Assembly: GCA_002281875.1 (NCBI GenBank)
Contig: NCHN01000006.1
Span: 28,074 to 92,073, forward strand
Direction of reading: 5' to 3'
Source of the DNA: Sphingobacteriia bacterium 24-36-13
Lineage (GTDB): Bacteria > Bacteroidota > Bacteroidia > Chitinophagales > Chitinophagaceae
DNA: 64,000 nt
Positions 35,571-46,600 of the stretch are shown piece by piece (position 1 is the stretch's first letter; every line of letters begins with the position of its first letter). The notes under the pieces are model-generated. The model was not told the DNA's origin, made no database searches, and saw nothing but the letters and a program-made list of their open reading frames with translations. The position numbers were made by a program, and so were the translations under genes.

Positions 35571-37085
35571 ATGGCTTATCATAGTTTACTACAGAAACAA
35601 ATTTCACAATTTCTAACTTCTGATGAAGAGAGTAATCCCGCAATTGTTAAACTCTTGACTGCAATTAACAATAGCTATTCTTCATTCGAAAGAGATAGAA
35701 AAATTACAGAACACGCATTTGATGTAAGTGAACAAGAATACCAACGGGCAACAAAGGATTTACAAGAACAAAATGATATACGAAAGCAATCCATATCAAA
35801 GTTAAAAGAAGCTATTCGCGCATTAGATCCATCGGCACCTCAACAATTTGCAGATGACAATGATGACCTAATTGATATCATCTCATTTTTAGAAAAACAA
35901 ATTCTTAAAACAAAGCAATTAGAACAAGATTTAATCAACGCTAAGGAAGTTGCAGAAAAAGCTGCATTGGCAAAGAGTGAATTTTTGTCTGTAATGAGTC
36001 ATGAAATTAGAACTCCATTGAATGCAATCATTGGAACTATCATGTTATTGCAATACCAAGATTTAGCACCAGATCAACGAGAATTATTGAATGTAATGGA
36101 AATTTCTTCTGAAAATTTACTGAGCCTGATAAATGATGTGCTAGACTTTAGTAAACTAGAAGAAGGGAAAATTCTTTTTGCCGAAAGAAATATCAACATA
36201 TTGCATTTTCTCAAGAATATTAAAATGGCTAATCAAGTTAAAGCCGAAGAGAAACGCAATAGAATTAAAATTACCTATGATGATGATATACCAGAATTCT
36301 TGGTTTGTGACGATGTAAGACTTGGACAAATTTTAAACAACCTTATTTCCAATGCGGTAAAATTTACCAAAGACGGAACAATTACAATAAGGGTAGAATT
36401 AAAAGCCAATAATAAGCAAGATGTAGATTTAATGTTCTCTATTGAAGATACTGGAATAGGCATACCTAAAGAAAAACAACATTTAATTTTTGAAAGATTT
36501 ACCCAAGCAAATAATAATATTACCAGAGAGTTTGGTGGATCAGGCTTAGGGTTAACTATTATTAGAAGGCTTTTACAACTTCAAGGAAGCGAAATATTTA
36601 TTGATAGTGAACTAGGCGTTGGATCTAAATTTTACTTTACACTTAAATTTAAAAAGAGTACAAGTGAAATAAGAGAAGAGTCTAAGCAAAGCGGCAATGA
36701 AAACAAACCTGATTTATCTGGTAAAACCATCTTGTTGGTAGAAGACGTAGAGTTTAACGTAATGGTTGCACAAAGAATGTTGCGGAATTGGAATGCAGAA
36801 GTAGACTTAGCTGAAAATGGTGCAATAGCAGTAGAAAAAGTAAAGCAAAATCATTACGATTTAATTTTAATGGATATTCAAATGCCAGTAATGGATGGAT
36901 ATACCGCAACAAGTAATATCCGAAAATTAAATAAACAGATCCCTATTATTGCACTTACTGCATCAGTTATCACAACTGATATTGAGGCTAAAGCGGTACA
37001 AATTGGAATGAATGGTTGTTTATCAAAGCCATTTAATCCTAATACCCTTTACAACATCATTGTAAATAATATTAAAGAGCAATAA
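35571..37085 (+). CDS. Cytoplasmic hybrid histidine kinase/response regulator
   Basis: No membrane segment is present. A helical N-terminus (about 1-70) and a coiled coil (about 100-135) lead to HisKA with His144 in SVMSHEIRTP. HATPase_c follows (NLISNAVKF, DTGIGIP and GGSGLGLTI), then a receiver with Asp435 in LMDIQMPVMDG. The total is 504 residues. The FIST gene immediately upstream would supply the sensing function, so the pair may form a two-piece cytoplasmic sensor. No DNA-binding partner lies next to it. Confidence 0.92.
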   Translation: MAYHSLLQKQISQFLTSDEESNPAIVKLLTAINNSYSSFERDRKITEHAFDVSEQEYQRATKDLQEQNDIRKQSISKLKEAIRALDPSAPQQFADDNDDLIDIISFLEKQILKTKQLEQDLINAKEVAEKAALAKSEFLSVMSHEIRTPLNAIIGTIMLLQYQDLAPDQRELLNVMEISSENLLSLINDVLDFSKLEEGKILFAERNINILHFLKNIKMANQVKAEEKRNRIKITYDDDIPEFLVCDDVRLGQILNNLISNAVKFTKDGTITIRVELKANNKQDVDLMFSIEDTGIGIPKEKQHLIFERFTQANNNITREFGGSGLGLTIIRRLLQLQGSEIFIDSELGVGSKFYFTLKFKKSTSEIREESKQSGNENKPDLSGKTILLVEDVEFNVMVAQRMLRNWNAEVDLAENGAIAVEKVKQNHYDLILMDIQMPVMDGYTATSNIRKLNKQIPIIALTASVITTDIEAKAVQIGMNGCLSKPFNPNTLYNIIVNNIKEQ

Positions 37086-37105
37086 AAGAATTTAATACGC
37101 TATTG

Positions 37106-38500
37106 ATGGCTAATCTATCTATAGGAGCTCGTTTGCGCTCTATATTTTTATTGTTTAAAGAATCATTAAACAGCGAGGGAAAAGACTTTACAAAAGGAAG
37201 CTTGCGTAAAGCCATCTTCTTACTTGCTGTACCCATGATACTTGAAATGTGCATGGAATCTGTATTTGCTGTAGTGGATATTTTTTTTGTAAGCAAATTA
37301 GGATCAGCTGCTGCCGCAACAGTTGGATTAACAGAATCTGTGTTAACTATTATTTATTCATTGGCCATTGGGTTAAGCATGGCAGCAACCGCAATGGTTG
37401 CAAGAAGAGTGGGTGAAAAAGATACGAAAGCTGCGGCGGAAGCAGGTGCACAAGCGTTAATCATCTGCTTTTGTATAAGTATACTTATAAGTATTACGGG
37501 CTTATTATATGCTCCAGAAATTTTGGGTTTGGTAGGCGCTTCAGCAGAAATTATCGGCATTGGTTCTACCTATGTAACTATAATGCTTACAGGAAATATT
37601 GTTATTATGTTGCTCTTCTTAATCAATGGTATTTTTAGAGGAGCAGGTGATGCAGCTATTGCCATGAAAAGTTTGTGGTTGGCTAATTTATGTAATATCA
37701 TTTTATGCCCCATCCTTATTCATTTTTATGGATTAACAGGAGCCGCTATTGCAACAACTACAGGAAGAGGAATTGGTGTTCTCTATCAGTTGTATCATTT
37801 ATACAAGGGTAAGGGGTTGATTCAATTGGGGCTATCTCATTTTAAGCCTGTATTAGCGGTAATTAAATCTATTTTAAATATAGCTTCCACAGGCACATTG
37901 CAATTTTTAATTGCATCAGCAAGTTGGATTTTTATGGCAAAAATTATTGCTGGTTATGGTAGTGATGCTATAGCTGGCTATACAATTGCCATCAGATTAA
38001 TCATCTTTTTTTTAATGCCAGCCTGGGGCTTAAGTAATGCAGCTGCAACATTAGTTGGACAAAACTTAGGTGCAAAACAAATTGAAAGAGCAGAAGAATC
38101 TGTATGGAAAACAGCAAAGTACAATGGAATATTTATGGGTATTGTATCCTTGTTGTTTATAACAGCTGCACCATTTTTTGTAGGGCTAATGAGTAATCAA
38201 CCAGTGGTTATTGAAACAGGGGCAAGGGCATTACGAATCATTAGCTTTGGATATTTGTTTTATGGAGTAGGTATGGTAATGATGAATGCATTTAATGGTG
38301 CAGGAGATAGTAGAACACCCACCATTATTAACTTTTTTTGGTTCTGGGTATTTCAAATTCCCGTTGCTTATTTTTTATCGGGAAGTGCCAAATGGGGAAC
38401 CAGCGGTGTATTTTGGGCTATCGTTATTACTGAAACCTGTATAGCCATTACTAGTATGATTTTGTTTAAAAAAGGTAGATGGAAAAAAGTAACCATTTAA
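37106..38500 (+). CDS. MATE family efflux transporter
   Basis: Twelve membrane segments in about 464 residues and the internal two-fold repeat of MATE pumps are visible. The halves begin with FLLAVPMILEMCMESVFAVVDIFFV and LNIASTGTLQFLIASASWIFM. MATE proteins export drugs, toxins or metabolites with sodium or proton antiport in the inner membrane. It starts 20 bases after the hybrid kinase on the same strand, so the kinase operon may include it. The ATG giving MANLSIGARLRS was preferred to a TTG one codon earlier. Confidence 0.92.
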   Translation: MANLSIGARLRSIFLLFKESLNSEGKDFTKGSLRKAIFLLAVPMILEMCMESVFAVVDIFFVSKLGSAAAATVGLTESVLTIIYSLAIGLSMAATAMVARRVGEKDTKAAAEAGAQALIICFCISILISITGLLYAPEILGLVGASAEIIGIGSTYVTIMLTGNIVIMLLFLINGIFRGAGDAAIAMKSLWLANLCNIILCPILIHFYGLTGAAIATTTGRGIGVLYQLYHLYKGKGLIQLGLSHFKPVLAVIKSILNIASTGTLQFLIASASWIFMAKIIAGYGSDAIAGYTIAIRLIIFFLMPAWGLSNAAATLVGQNLGAKQIERAEESVWKTAKYNGIFMGIVSLLFITAAPFFVGLMSNQPVVIETGARALRIISFGYLFYGVGMVMMNAFNGAGDSRTPTIINFFWFWVFQIPVAYFLSGSAKWGTSGVFWAIVITETCIAITSMILFKKGRWKKVTI

Positions 38501-39594
38501 AACCAACCTCTTTTTCTAAATATAAAAACCATAATAATTGGTACAATTATCATTAGTGTTGTGGCAATAAAAAATCCATTTCGCTCATGTGCATAAGGAA
38601 TTACGTCAAAGTTCATTCCAAATATTCCCCCTATTACAGTGGCTGGTGCTAATAAGCAAGTAACAATGGTCATCACTTTCATTACTTCATTCAATTTTAA
38701 ATTGACATTACTAACATATAAGTCGTGTAAGTTGATCATCATATCGCGATGACTTTCTACTAAGTCGTTGGCTTGTACTATATGATCATATATGTCTTTG
38801 AAGTATTTTCTGGTTCTTTCTTCTAATAGCTCACTATCTGTTCTTACAAATCCATTTACAATATCTCTAACAGGTCCAACATTTCTTTTTAGCACAATTA
38901 ATTCTTTTCTAAGCGCATTTATTTCTGCCAATGAACGTTTATTACTACTTCGGATAATCCGCTCTTCGAGCATTTCAATTCGGTCACCTATCTTGTCCAT
39001 TACTACATAGTAATTATCAACTATCATATCAATCATTGCATAACACAAATAGTCAGCACCACTTAATCTAAGTTTGGAATCTGTAATTCTTAGTTTTTCT
39101 CTAACCGAATCAAAAACATCTCTACTAGCATCTTCTTGATAACTAATGACAAAATCTCTTCCTAGTAAAATGCTGATTTGCTCTGTTTCAACTGTACCTG
39201 CTTGCTCATTAAAATAAAGCATATTCAATAAGCAATAGAGCACAGGATTGATTTCATCCATTTTGGGTCTTTGTCCTACACTTAAAATATCTTCTGCAAT
39301 TAAATAGTGAATTCCAAAATGATTGCACAAAGATTCCACTTCTTTTTTTCTTATGCCATCAATATTAATCCAACTGATATTACCATTGTTATTGAATTGA
39401 TTACAGTTTTCAATTGCATCATAAGTGAATTCATTTAACGACGTAGGAGTGTAATCAAATACTTTAACCACAATTTTATCGGCCTCTATTCTTTCTGGAG
39501 GTAATGTTGGGTTCACTTTAAAAATATCTCTGGTTCTTTTGGTATTAAACAATGCCAAAGGATTCAAGAATTTCAAGTATTGGGATCCTGTCAT
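38497..39594 (-). CDS. corA: Magnesium/cobalt transporter CorA
   Basis: The 365-residue protein has a large cytoplasmic alpha/beta domain, long stalk helices and two C-terminal membrane segments. The signature Gly-Met-Asn sits at the end of the first (GIFGMNFDVIPYAHERN). CorA forms a pentameric channel for magnesium or related divalent ions. The final FRKRGWF positive cluster matches the basic ring. The stop interlocks with the MATE gene through TTAA. Confidence 0.95.
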   Translation of the reverse strand: MTGSQYLKFLNPLALFNTKRTRDIFKVNPTLPPERIEADKIVVKVFDYTPTSLNEFTYDAIENCNQFNNNGNISWINIDGIRKKEVESLCNHFGIHYLIAEDILSVGQRPKMDEINPVLYCLLNMLYFNEQAGTVETEQISILLGRDFVISYQEDASRDVFDSVREKLRITDSKLRLSGADYLCYAMIDMIVDNYYVVMDKIGDRIEMLEERIIRSSNKRSLAEINALRKELIVLKRNVGPVRDIVNGFVRTDSELLEERTRKYFKDIYDHIVQANDLVESHRDMMINLHDLYVSNVNLKLNEVMKVMTIVTCLLAPATVIGGIFGMNFDVIPYAHERNGFFIATTLMIIVPIIMVFIFRKRGWF

Positions 39595-39625
39595 ATATTG
39601 AAGTTAAATAAAATGAGGTATTTAA

Positions 39626-39633
39626 TACATTTG
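39626..39633 (+). promoter_or_regulatory. -7 promoter element of the YheT-like gene
   Basis: TACATTTG fits TAnnTTTG perfectly, 15 bases before the start codon. A TTA 19 bases upstream could serve as a weak -33 element. Confidence 0.45.
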
Positions 39634-39648
39634 TCTACAATTTAGCCA

Positions 39649-40620
39649 ATGCCTATTTTAAATCACACTCAATACAGAACACCACTACTTCAGTTTAATG
39701 GTCATTTGCAAAGTATTTACCCAAGTATATTTAGAAAAGTACCATTTGTATATGCAAAAAGGGAGAGACTAGAATTGCCTGATGGAGATTTTGTAGATCT
39801 TGATTGGTCTATTGCTGAAAAGACTACCAATAAGCTGGTAATTATTACACATGGATTAGAAGGAGACTCTACCAGACATTATGTAACTGGTATGGCTAAA
39901 ATATTTGCGGCAAATGGATATGATGCCCTAGGCTGGAACTGTAGGAGTTGCAGTGGTGAAATGAATAGATTGGTTCGATTTTACCATCATGGAGATGCCA
40001 ATGATTTAAGGAGTGTAATACAACACGCAATCATTAATTATGGGTACCAAGAAATTGTTTTGGTGGGTTTTAGTATGGGGGGAAGTTTAACTTTTCGTGC
40101 CATTGCAGAGTTTCCAGATATGGTACCCGCTCAAGTAAAGACTGCAATTGGATTCTCTGTACCATGTAGTTTAAAAGGAAGTGTTGATGCACTTTCTACT
40201 AAAGAAAATAATATTTATTTAAAGCGATTTTTGCGCAAGCTTGGGGAGAAAATTAAATTAAAAGCTAAGTTGTTTCCAGGACAAATTGATGCTACTAATT
40301 ATGATCAAATAAAAACATTCATTGAATTTGATAACCGCTATACAGCTCCATTGCATGGTTATGATAATGCATTGGACTTTTATGAAAAAGCAAGTGTGGG
40401 TCCATTATTGCATCAAATAAAGACACCATCATTGATTGTGCAAGCAGTAAACGATCCTTTTTTATTAGCCAATTGTATGCCCATTGAAACGGCAGAACAA
40501 CACCCCTTTTTATTTTTAGAAATGCCTGAAAAGGGTGGTCATTGTGGCTTCATGGTGAAAGGTCAATTGCATACTTGGGCAGAAAACAGAGCAATTGAAT
40601 TTGCTAAAAACCATATTTAA
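39649..40620 (+). CDS. Alpha/beta hydrolase, YheT/EMB8 family
   Basis: The 323-residue enzyme has the nucleophile elbow GFSMGGSLT, an oxyanion-type THGLEGDSTRHY motif, the conserved WNCRSCSGE and RFYHHGD segments and a final His in GGHCGFM. These match the YheT group of esterases, whose natural substrate is unclear. It is cytoplasmic and seems to be a single-gene unit, convergent with a DUF1080 gene. Confidence 0.9.
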   Translation: MPILNHTQYRTPLLQFNGHLQSIYPSIFRKVPFVYAKRERLELPDGDFVDLDWSIAEKTTNKLVIITHGLEGDSTRHYVTGMAKIFAANGYDALGWNCRSCSGEMNRLVRFYHHGDANDLRSVIQHAIINYGYQEIVLVGFSMGGSLTFRAIAEFPDMVPAQVKTAIGFSVPCSLKGSVDALSTKENNIYLKRFLRKLGEKIKLKAKLFPGQIDATNYDQIKTFIEFDNRYTAPLHGYDNALDFYEKASVGPLLHQIKTPSLIVQAVNDPFLLANCMPIETAEQHPFLFLEMPEKGGHCGFMVKGQLHTWAENRAIEFAKNHI

Positions 40621-41399
40621 TTATGTAAAGGCCTAATCCAAATATTTCTAAAACTTACTGGGTTTCCGCCATCCATGCCGTGGTCTTGAATTACCAAAGA
40701 TTCTTTGTCGGCGTGCTTTTTGTAAGAGGCGGCTCCAATCCACTCTGTACCTCCTTGAATAGTAACATTGTTTTGTACCAACACCCCATTATGAAAAACT
40801 GTTATGGATGCAGGCTGTTGCATAGTGCCGTCAGAAAAAAAACGAGGCGCATTAAATACGATATCATAACTCTGCCATTCACCTGGTTTTTTTGATGCAT
40901 TTACCAAGGGAATATGTTGCTTATAAATACTACCAGCCTGTCCATTTGAATAAGTAGGATTATTGTAAGAATCCAATACCTGTAATTCATATTTACCCAT
41001 TAAAAAAATTCCGCTATTGCCTCTACTTTGACCAGCCCCAGCAATGATTGCAGGCGATTTCCATTCTATATGTAATTGACAACTGCCAAATTTTTCTTTT
41101 GTTTCAATATTGCCAGAACCCTTTACCACATTCAAAATTCCTTGTGCATCCATTTTCCAACCAATGGCACCACCTCCCTCTTTTTGAAAAGCATTCGTGT
41201 TTTTACCATTAAAAAGTATAATTGCATCTGAGGGAGCATCGCTGGCTAATTTTCCGGGCGTAACCATTGTAGGAACAGGCTCCCACACTTCGGTTTTTTT
41301 AGATTCTTTTACAAGGCTATCTATATTAGGTTTCTTCTGCGCAAAGCCGCTTGTAGCAACTAAGCCACTGATCATGGTGGTTAAAAGCAATTGTTTCAT
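40617..41399 (-). CDS. DUF1080 (3-keto-disaccharide hydrolase fold) exported protein
   Basis: A signal peptide ending SGFAQ is followed by a concanavalin-like beta-sandwich. Its DUF1080 motifs are AIILFNGKNTNAF, CQLHIEWKSP, GNSGIFLMGKYELQVLDS and EWQSYDIVFNAPRF. Some family members cleave 3-keto-glycosides; others bind sugars. It probably acts in the periplasm on oxidised disaccharides or glycans, but no oxidoreductase partner is adjacent. Confidence 0.88.
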   Translation of the reverse strand: MKQLLLTTMISGLVATSGFAQKKPNIDSLVKESKKTEVWEPVPTMVTPGKLASDAPSDAIILFNGKNTNAFQKEGGGAIGWKMDAQGILNVVKGSGNIETKEKFGSCQLHIEWKSPAIIAGAGQSRGNSGIFLMGKYELQVLDSYNNPTYSNGQAGSIYKQHIPLVNASKKPGEWQSYDIVFNAPRFFSDGTMQQPASITVFHNGVLVQNNVTIQGGTEWIGAASYKKHADKESLVIQDHGMDGGNPVSFRNIWIRPLHN

Positions 41400-41508
41400 A
41401 GTTTGAATATCGTGAAAAAAACATAAAAAATTCGTATTTCTACGATATTGTTTTTAATTGATAATGGAGAATTTAGGTATTGATTTTTACACTATTAAAT
41501 GTATGTAT

Positions 41509-42153
41509 ATGAAAAGGGCTATCAAGGTTTTTATTGCAGACAATCAACTAATGTATAAACTAGGATTAAAAAGTATTCTTAAGTCTTATGATTCTTTGTC
41601 GTTGGTTGGTGAAGATCAGTATAAAGAAAGCTGGACGGCTGATATTGGGAAATACCAACCAGATGTAGTATTGATTGATTTAGAATCTGATTCGGCAGCA
41701 GTAGCAAAAACAGTTCTGCAAACAGCACCCCAAACTGCAATAGTATTATTGTCTTATGCAATTACCAATGAAATGATACTTCATTTGTTAGATGTAGGTG
41801 CACTTGGCTTTGTATCAAAACATGCGGATCCAGATGAAATTGTAGAAGCAATTCAAAGTTCCTACTTACAGAAACCATATTTCTGTAAAATCAGCTCTGT
41901 GTGTTTAACCAATATTGTTGCTAAAAACTATCAGCTACCCCATAAAATCACTGCTAATTTTACAGAGCGCGAGCTACAAATCATTGAAAGAATTTGTGAT
42001 GAAAGAACTAGTAAAGAAATTGCCAGTGAATTACATTTAAGCAAAAGAACAGTAGAAGGGCATAGAACAAGAATCATGTTAAAAGTAGGGGCCAAATGCA
42101 GTGCAGGCATAGTTACTTATGCTTTAACCAATGGCATTTACCATCGAACATAA
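41509..42153 (+). CDS. NarL/LuxR-type response regulator
   Basis: A receiver domain (about residues 1-120) carries the phospho-acceptor Asp57 in VVLIDLESD and the conserved Lys in VSKHA. The usual acidic pair is reduced to Asp11-Asn12 (FIADNQ). A LuxR-type HTH follows (FTERELQIIERI, TSKEIASELHLSKRTVEGHR). It is an orphan regulator with no kinase beside it. An ATG two codons earlier is also possible. It ends 5 bases before the convergent RND outer-membrane gene. Confidence 0.88.
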   Translation: MKRAIKVFIADNQLMYKLGLKSILKSYDSLSLVGEDQYKESWTADIGKYQPDVVLIDLESDSAAVAKTVLQTAPQTAIVLLSYAITNEMILHLLDVGALGFVSKHADPDEIVEAIQSSYLQKPYFCKISSVCLTNIVAKNYQLPHKITANFTERELQIIERICDERTSKEIASELHLSKRTVEGHRTRIMLKVGAKCSAGIVTYALTNGIYHRT

Positions 42154-42158
42154 TATGA

Positions 42159-43595
42159 TTAGTTCCATCCACCCCCCAAGGATCTATACAAATCTATTAA
42201 GTAAAGGAATACTGTTTTTTTGCTATTGATTTGTTCCAACTCTGCTTCTAATACACCACGTTGTGCAGTAACCACTTCTAAGTAGGTTGCTAATCCACCT
42301 AAATATAAATCATTGGATGCGGCCACTGCTGCTTGTAATCCTTTGGTCTCTTGAACTTTGAGTTGGTATATTTTTTTGTATTGTTCAATGCCACTTAACT
42401 CAGTTTGAACTTCATGATATGCATAAATGATATGCTTTCTATAAGTTTCAAATGCTTGTTGTTGTGTAGCGGTTGCCAATTGATAATTTCCTTTCAACAT
42501 ATTTTTACTTAGCACTGGTGTAACTAATCCCCCTAATAAACCATATGTGAGTGATTGTGGACTAAATAAAACGGAAGATTTAAAACTATTTAATGCAGTA
42601 TATGCACTAATATTTAAAGAAGGTAAAAATGCTTTTCTACTTGCTTCTACCTCTGCACCAGCAGCTTCTAATAATAATTCAGCTTCTCTAATATCAGGTC
42701 TGTTTACTAATAGTTGTGCAGGTATACCTATTTGTATGTCTTCGGGTATAGCAATATCTGTAATAGGTTTTCCTCTTTTAATGGTAAAATCGTATTTACC
42801 AGAAATAGCACCCAATATATTTTGGGTTGCAGTAATTCTTTGTTGCATTACATTCAACATACTTTTGGTGCCCAACAACTGTGCATTAAATTGTTGAACG
42901 GCTAATTCTGTAGCTCTACCACCTGCTTTTTGTACTTTAACAATTTCAACTGCATTTTCTTGAAGCTTGATATTGTTTTGTAAAATTTCTAATTCTTTGT
43001 CTAGTGCTAAAAGCTCATAATATAAGCCAGCAACTTGCGAAACAACTTGCGTGGTAGCCCATTGCCTAGCTTGTTCTGTGGCTAAATATTTACTGTAAGC
43101 TGCTTTTTTTTGATTGGATAGTTTCCCCCAGATATCCGCTTCCCAACTACTTCTAAACCCAACAAATAAATCAGGCATATTCAGCGGAATTTGTTGGTCC
43201 TTTCTAATATTGGGAGAAAGATTCATGTCGTAGTTGCCCAATCCATTCATGGTATAGTCTCCAAACTTATCTACTCCAGTAGATACGACCGCATCTAAAC
43301 TTGGTTTCGTAATACCCTGAGCCATTCCAAATCCAGCTCTGGCTGCGGCTATTCGTTGAATAGCAATTCTAATATCAGCATTAAATAAAATGGCTGTGTC
43401 TATTAATGCTTGTAATGCAGGATCAGGAAAAAACAGCTTCTTTGGAAGGTGAGCAATACTATTGCTGTCCACCGATTTTTGAAAAGAGGGCGGCAATACT
43501 TCCCCCTTATTAAGGGTTATTGCTTTGGGCATTGCACAAGAGAATGCTAAAGAAACGCTAACTACAAAACCAAAAGCTACACGAATATTTTTCAT
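42159..43595 (-). CDS. RND efflux outer-membrane lipoprotein (OprM/NodT family)
   Basis: The lipoprotein signal LAFSC (acylated Cys at about residue 20) leads a TolC-like protein of 478 residues. It has two outer-membrane-factor repeats, each with long coiled helices. Typical segments are FRSSWEADIWGKLSNQKKAAYSKYL and LVNRPDIREAELLLEAAGAEVE. It forms the exit duct of the tripartite pump encoded by the two upstream genes, 11 bases away. Confidence 0.93.
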   Translation of the reverse strand: MKNIRVAFGFVVSVSLAFSCAMPKAITLNKGEVLPPSFQKSVDSNSIAHLPKKLFFPDPALQALIDTAILFNADIRIAIQRIAAARAGFGMAQGITKPSLDAVVSTGVDKFGDYTMNGLGNYDMNLSPNIRKDQQIPLNMPDLFVGFRSSWEADIWGKLSNQKKAAYSKYLATEQARQWATTQVVSQVAGLYYELLALDKELEILQNNIKLQENAVEIVKVQKAGGRATELAVQQFNAQLLGTKSMLNVMQQRITATQNILGAISGKYDFTIKRGKPITDIAIPEDIQIGIPAQLLVNRPDIREAELLLEAAGAEVEASRKAFLPSLNISAYTALNSFKSSVLFSPQSLTYGLLGGLVTPVLSKNMLKGNYQLATATQQQAFETYRKHIIYAYHEVQTELSGIEQYKKIYQLKVQETKGLQAAVAASNDLYLGGLATYLEVVTAQRGVLEAELEQINSKKTVFLYLIDLYRSLGGGWN

Positions 43596-43606
43596 AAAAT
43601 TGGGTT

Positions 43607-46600
43607 CTATCTATCAGATAGTTGTTCAGGATGTTCAACAATAGAAACAGGTACAGGAACTTTTTTCTTTTTAGTAAACTGTTCAGATAACTGAGCAAAA
43701 ATTACATATAGACCTGGAATAATAATTACGCCAAATATGGTTCCAAATAACATACCACCTGCCGATGCAGTACCAATTGAACGATTTCCAATTGCACCCG
43801 CTCCAGTGGCTATTACCAACGGAATTAATCCAGCAATAAATGCGAAAGAAGTCATTAAAATGGGTCTTAATCTGGAAACAGCCCCTTCTTTAGCAGCTTC
43901 TAAAATAGAGAAGCCTTGGCTTCTTCTAAGCATAGCAAACTCTACAATTAAAATGGCATTCTTACCTAATAATCCAATTAACATAACCAAGGCAACTTGG
44001 GCGTAAATATTGTTTTCTAAACCCAATAATTTCAATGCAACGAATGCACCAAAAATACCAGTTGGTAAAGAAAGGATAACCGCGAAAGGCATTAAAAAAC
44101 TTTCGTATTGCGCAGCAAGTATGAGGTAAACAAACAATAAGCAAACAATAAATATTGATGCAGCTTGACCGCTTGACTCAATTTGGTCTCTGGTAATTCC
44201 AGACCATTCATAACTGTATCCTCTTGGTAATTTTTCTTTCGCAACTTTTTCAACTGATTGAATTGCATCACCACTACTAAAACCTTTTTTTGCGTCACCA
44301 TTTACCATAGCAGCGGTGTACATATTATACCTAGTTAGTTGTTCTGGTCCATAAACCCTCTCCAACTTAATAAAAGTTCCATAAGAAACCATTTCACCTC
44401 TGTCATTCTTTACATACATATTCATTAAGTCGTTGGGCTTAGCTCTGTAGTTAGGATATGCTTGAACCATTACTTTATACATTTGACCAAAGCGAATAAA
44501 ATTAGTAGCATAAAAACTACCAATCAATGTTTGTAAATCGGTCATGGCATTGTCTACCGAAACCCCTTTTTTGGCCGCCATATCGTAGTCAATATGAATC
44601 ATGTATTGCGGAAAGCTTGGATCAAATCCTGTATAAGCAGAGCTTACCACCCCGTCGGCTTCTATATCTTTAATTAATTGGTTAGTTACATTGGCGGTTT
44701 GTTGTAAATCTCCTGAACCAGTTTTATCTATGACCCTTAATTCAAAACCACTGGTATTACCAAATCCAGGAACTGGAGGAGGAGGCATAAATTCTATACT
44801 TGCATCCTTTATTTTGCTACTTCTATCTTTAAATATTGGAATGAGTTGAGCAACAGTATATTCTCTTTTATCCCAAGGTTTTAAGTTAATCATCATCATA
44901 CCATATGATGCACCTTCTGCTTCGGTAACTAAGCTATATCCTGAAAGTGTTGTAATATTTTCAACCGAAGAATCTGCTTTAATTATTTTTTCTAATTCAA
45001 TCAATACTTTTTCTGTTCTTTCCACCGTTGAACCAGCTGGAGTAGTAATATTCACATAAATAATACTTTGATCTTCATTAGGAATAAAACCTCCAGGCAA
45101 AATGCTATTTACACCAGCTGTTCCAACAAAGAATGCAATTAATAATGAAATCGTAACTATTTTTCTAGCACTAATCCAAGCTACTAAATTCATGTATTTA
45201 TTCTCAGTAGATGCATACCCTTTATTAAAAGCATTAAAGAATCTTCCCAGCAAATTTTTTCTTTTCGGTTGTCCATGTGTATTCTTTATCAGTAAAGCAC
45301 ACAATGCAGGTGTTAAGGTTAATGCATTAATGCCTGAAATCACAATAGAAACAGCAAGCGTAAGAGAAAATTGTCTATAAAATACCCCTGCTGATCCTGA
45401 AAGAAATGCAACCGGAATAAATACCGCAGACATTACCAATGTTATTGCTACTACGGCACTGGCAATTTCTTTAATAGCAGCAAGAGTTGCATCCATAGGC
45501 GATAAATGTTGTTCTTCCATTTTAACATGCACTGCTTCTACTACCACTATGGCATTATCTACCACAATTCCAATGGCTAATACCAATGCAAATAGCGTCA
45601 ATAAGTTAATAGAGAAGCCCATTACTTGCATAAATGCCAAAGTTCCAATAAGTGCAACTGGTACAGCCAAGGCAGGTATTAAAGTAGACCTAAAGTCTTG
45701 TAGAAAGATGAATACCACTATGAATACAAGAATGAGTGCTTCAAATAAAGTTTTTAATACTTCATTAATTGAAGCATCTAAGAATCGAGAAACATCATAA
45801 GCAAAATTATATTCCATCCCTGGAGGAAAACTTGTTTCCTTAAGATCAGCCATTTTTGCTTTTACTTTTTCAATTACATCTTTTGCATTTGAGCCAGGAC
45901 GCTGTTTAAGCATGATAGAAGCCGATGGTCTTCCATCAGTTTTAGATATAACACTGTAGGTCATTGATCCAAACTCCACATCTGCTAAATCTTTCAGGTA
46001 TAAAATGGATCCGTTGTTTTCAGCCTTAATAACAATGTTTTTATATTGATCAGGATTGGCAAATTTTCCTGTATACCTCAGAATGTATTGTAAACTTTGT
46101 GGATTTTTTCCAGAACTTTCTCCAGTTCTACCTGGGGCTGCTTCAACATTTTGTTTTCTAAGTGCTTCTACTATTTCTTGTGCAGAAACATTATATGCCA
46201 ACATTCTGTCGGGCTTTAACCAAACACGCATGGAATAATCGGTTTGCCCCATGATATCAACAAACCCAACCCCATCAATTCTTTTTAACTCATGTAATAA
46301 ATTTATGTCAGCAAAATTGTAAATAAATTGTTCATCTGCAGTGCTGTCTTTACTGGTAATATTAAGATACAACAACATGCTATTCACGTCTTTCTCTGTG
46401 GTTACACCAGCTTTAATTACTTCTTCTGGCAACTCATCTAAAACAGTTGTTACTCTATTTTGAACATTTACAGCAGCTAAATCAGGATCAGTACCTACTT
46501 TAAATGCAACGGTAATAAGTGTTAAACCATTATTACTAGAGACCGATGACATATAGGTCATACCGGGCACTCCATTAATGGCTCTTTCTAAAGGAGTAGC

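Noticed and set aside
41426-41445. Small inverted repeat TCGTA-TTTC-TACGA upstream of the NarL-type regulator
   Set aside because: Five-base arms in AT-rich intergenic sequence are expected by chance, and no promoter element lies at a fitting distance.
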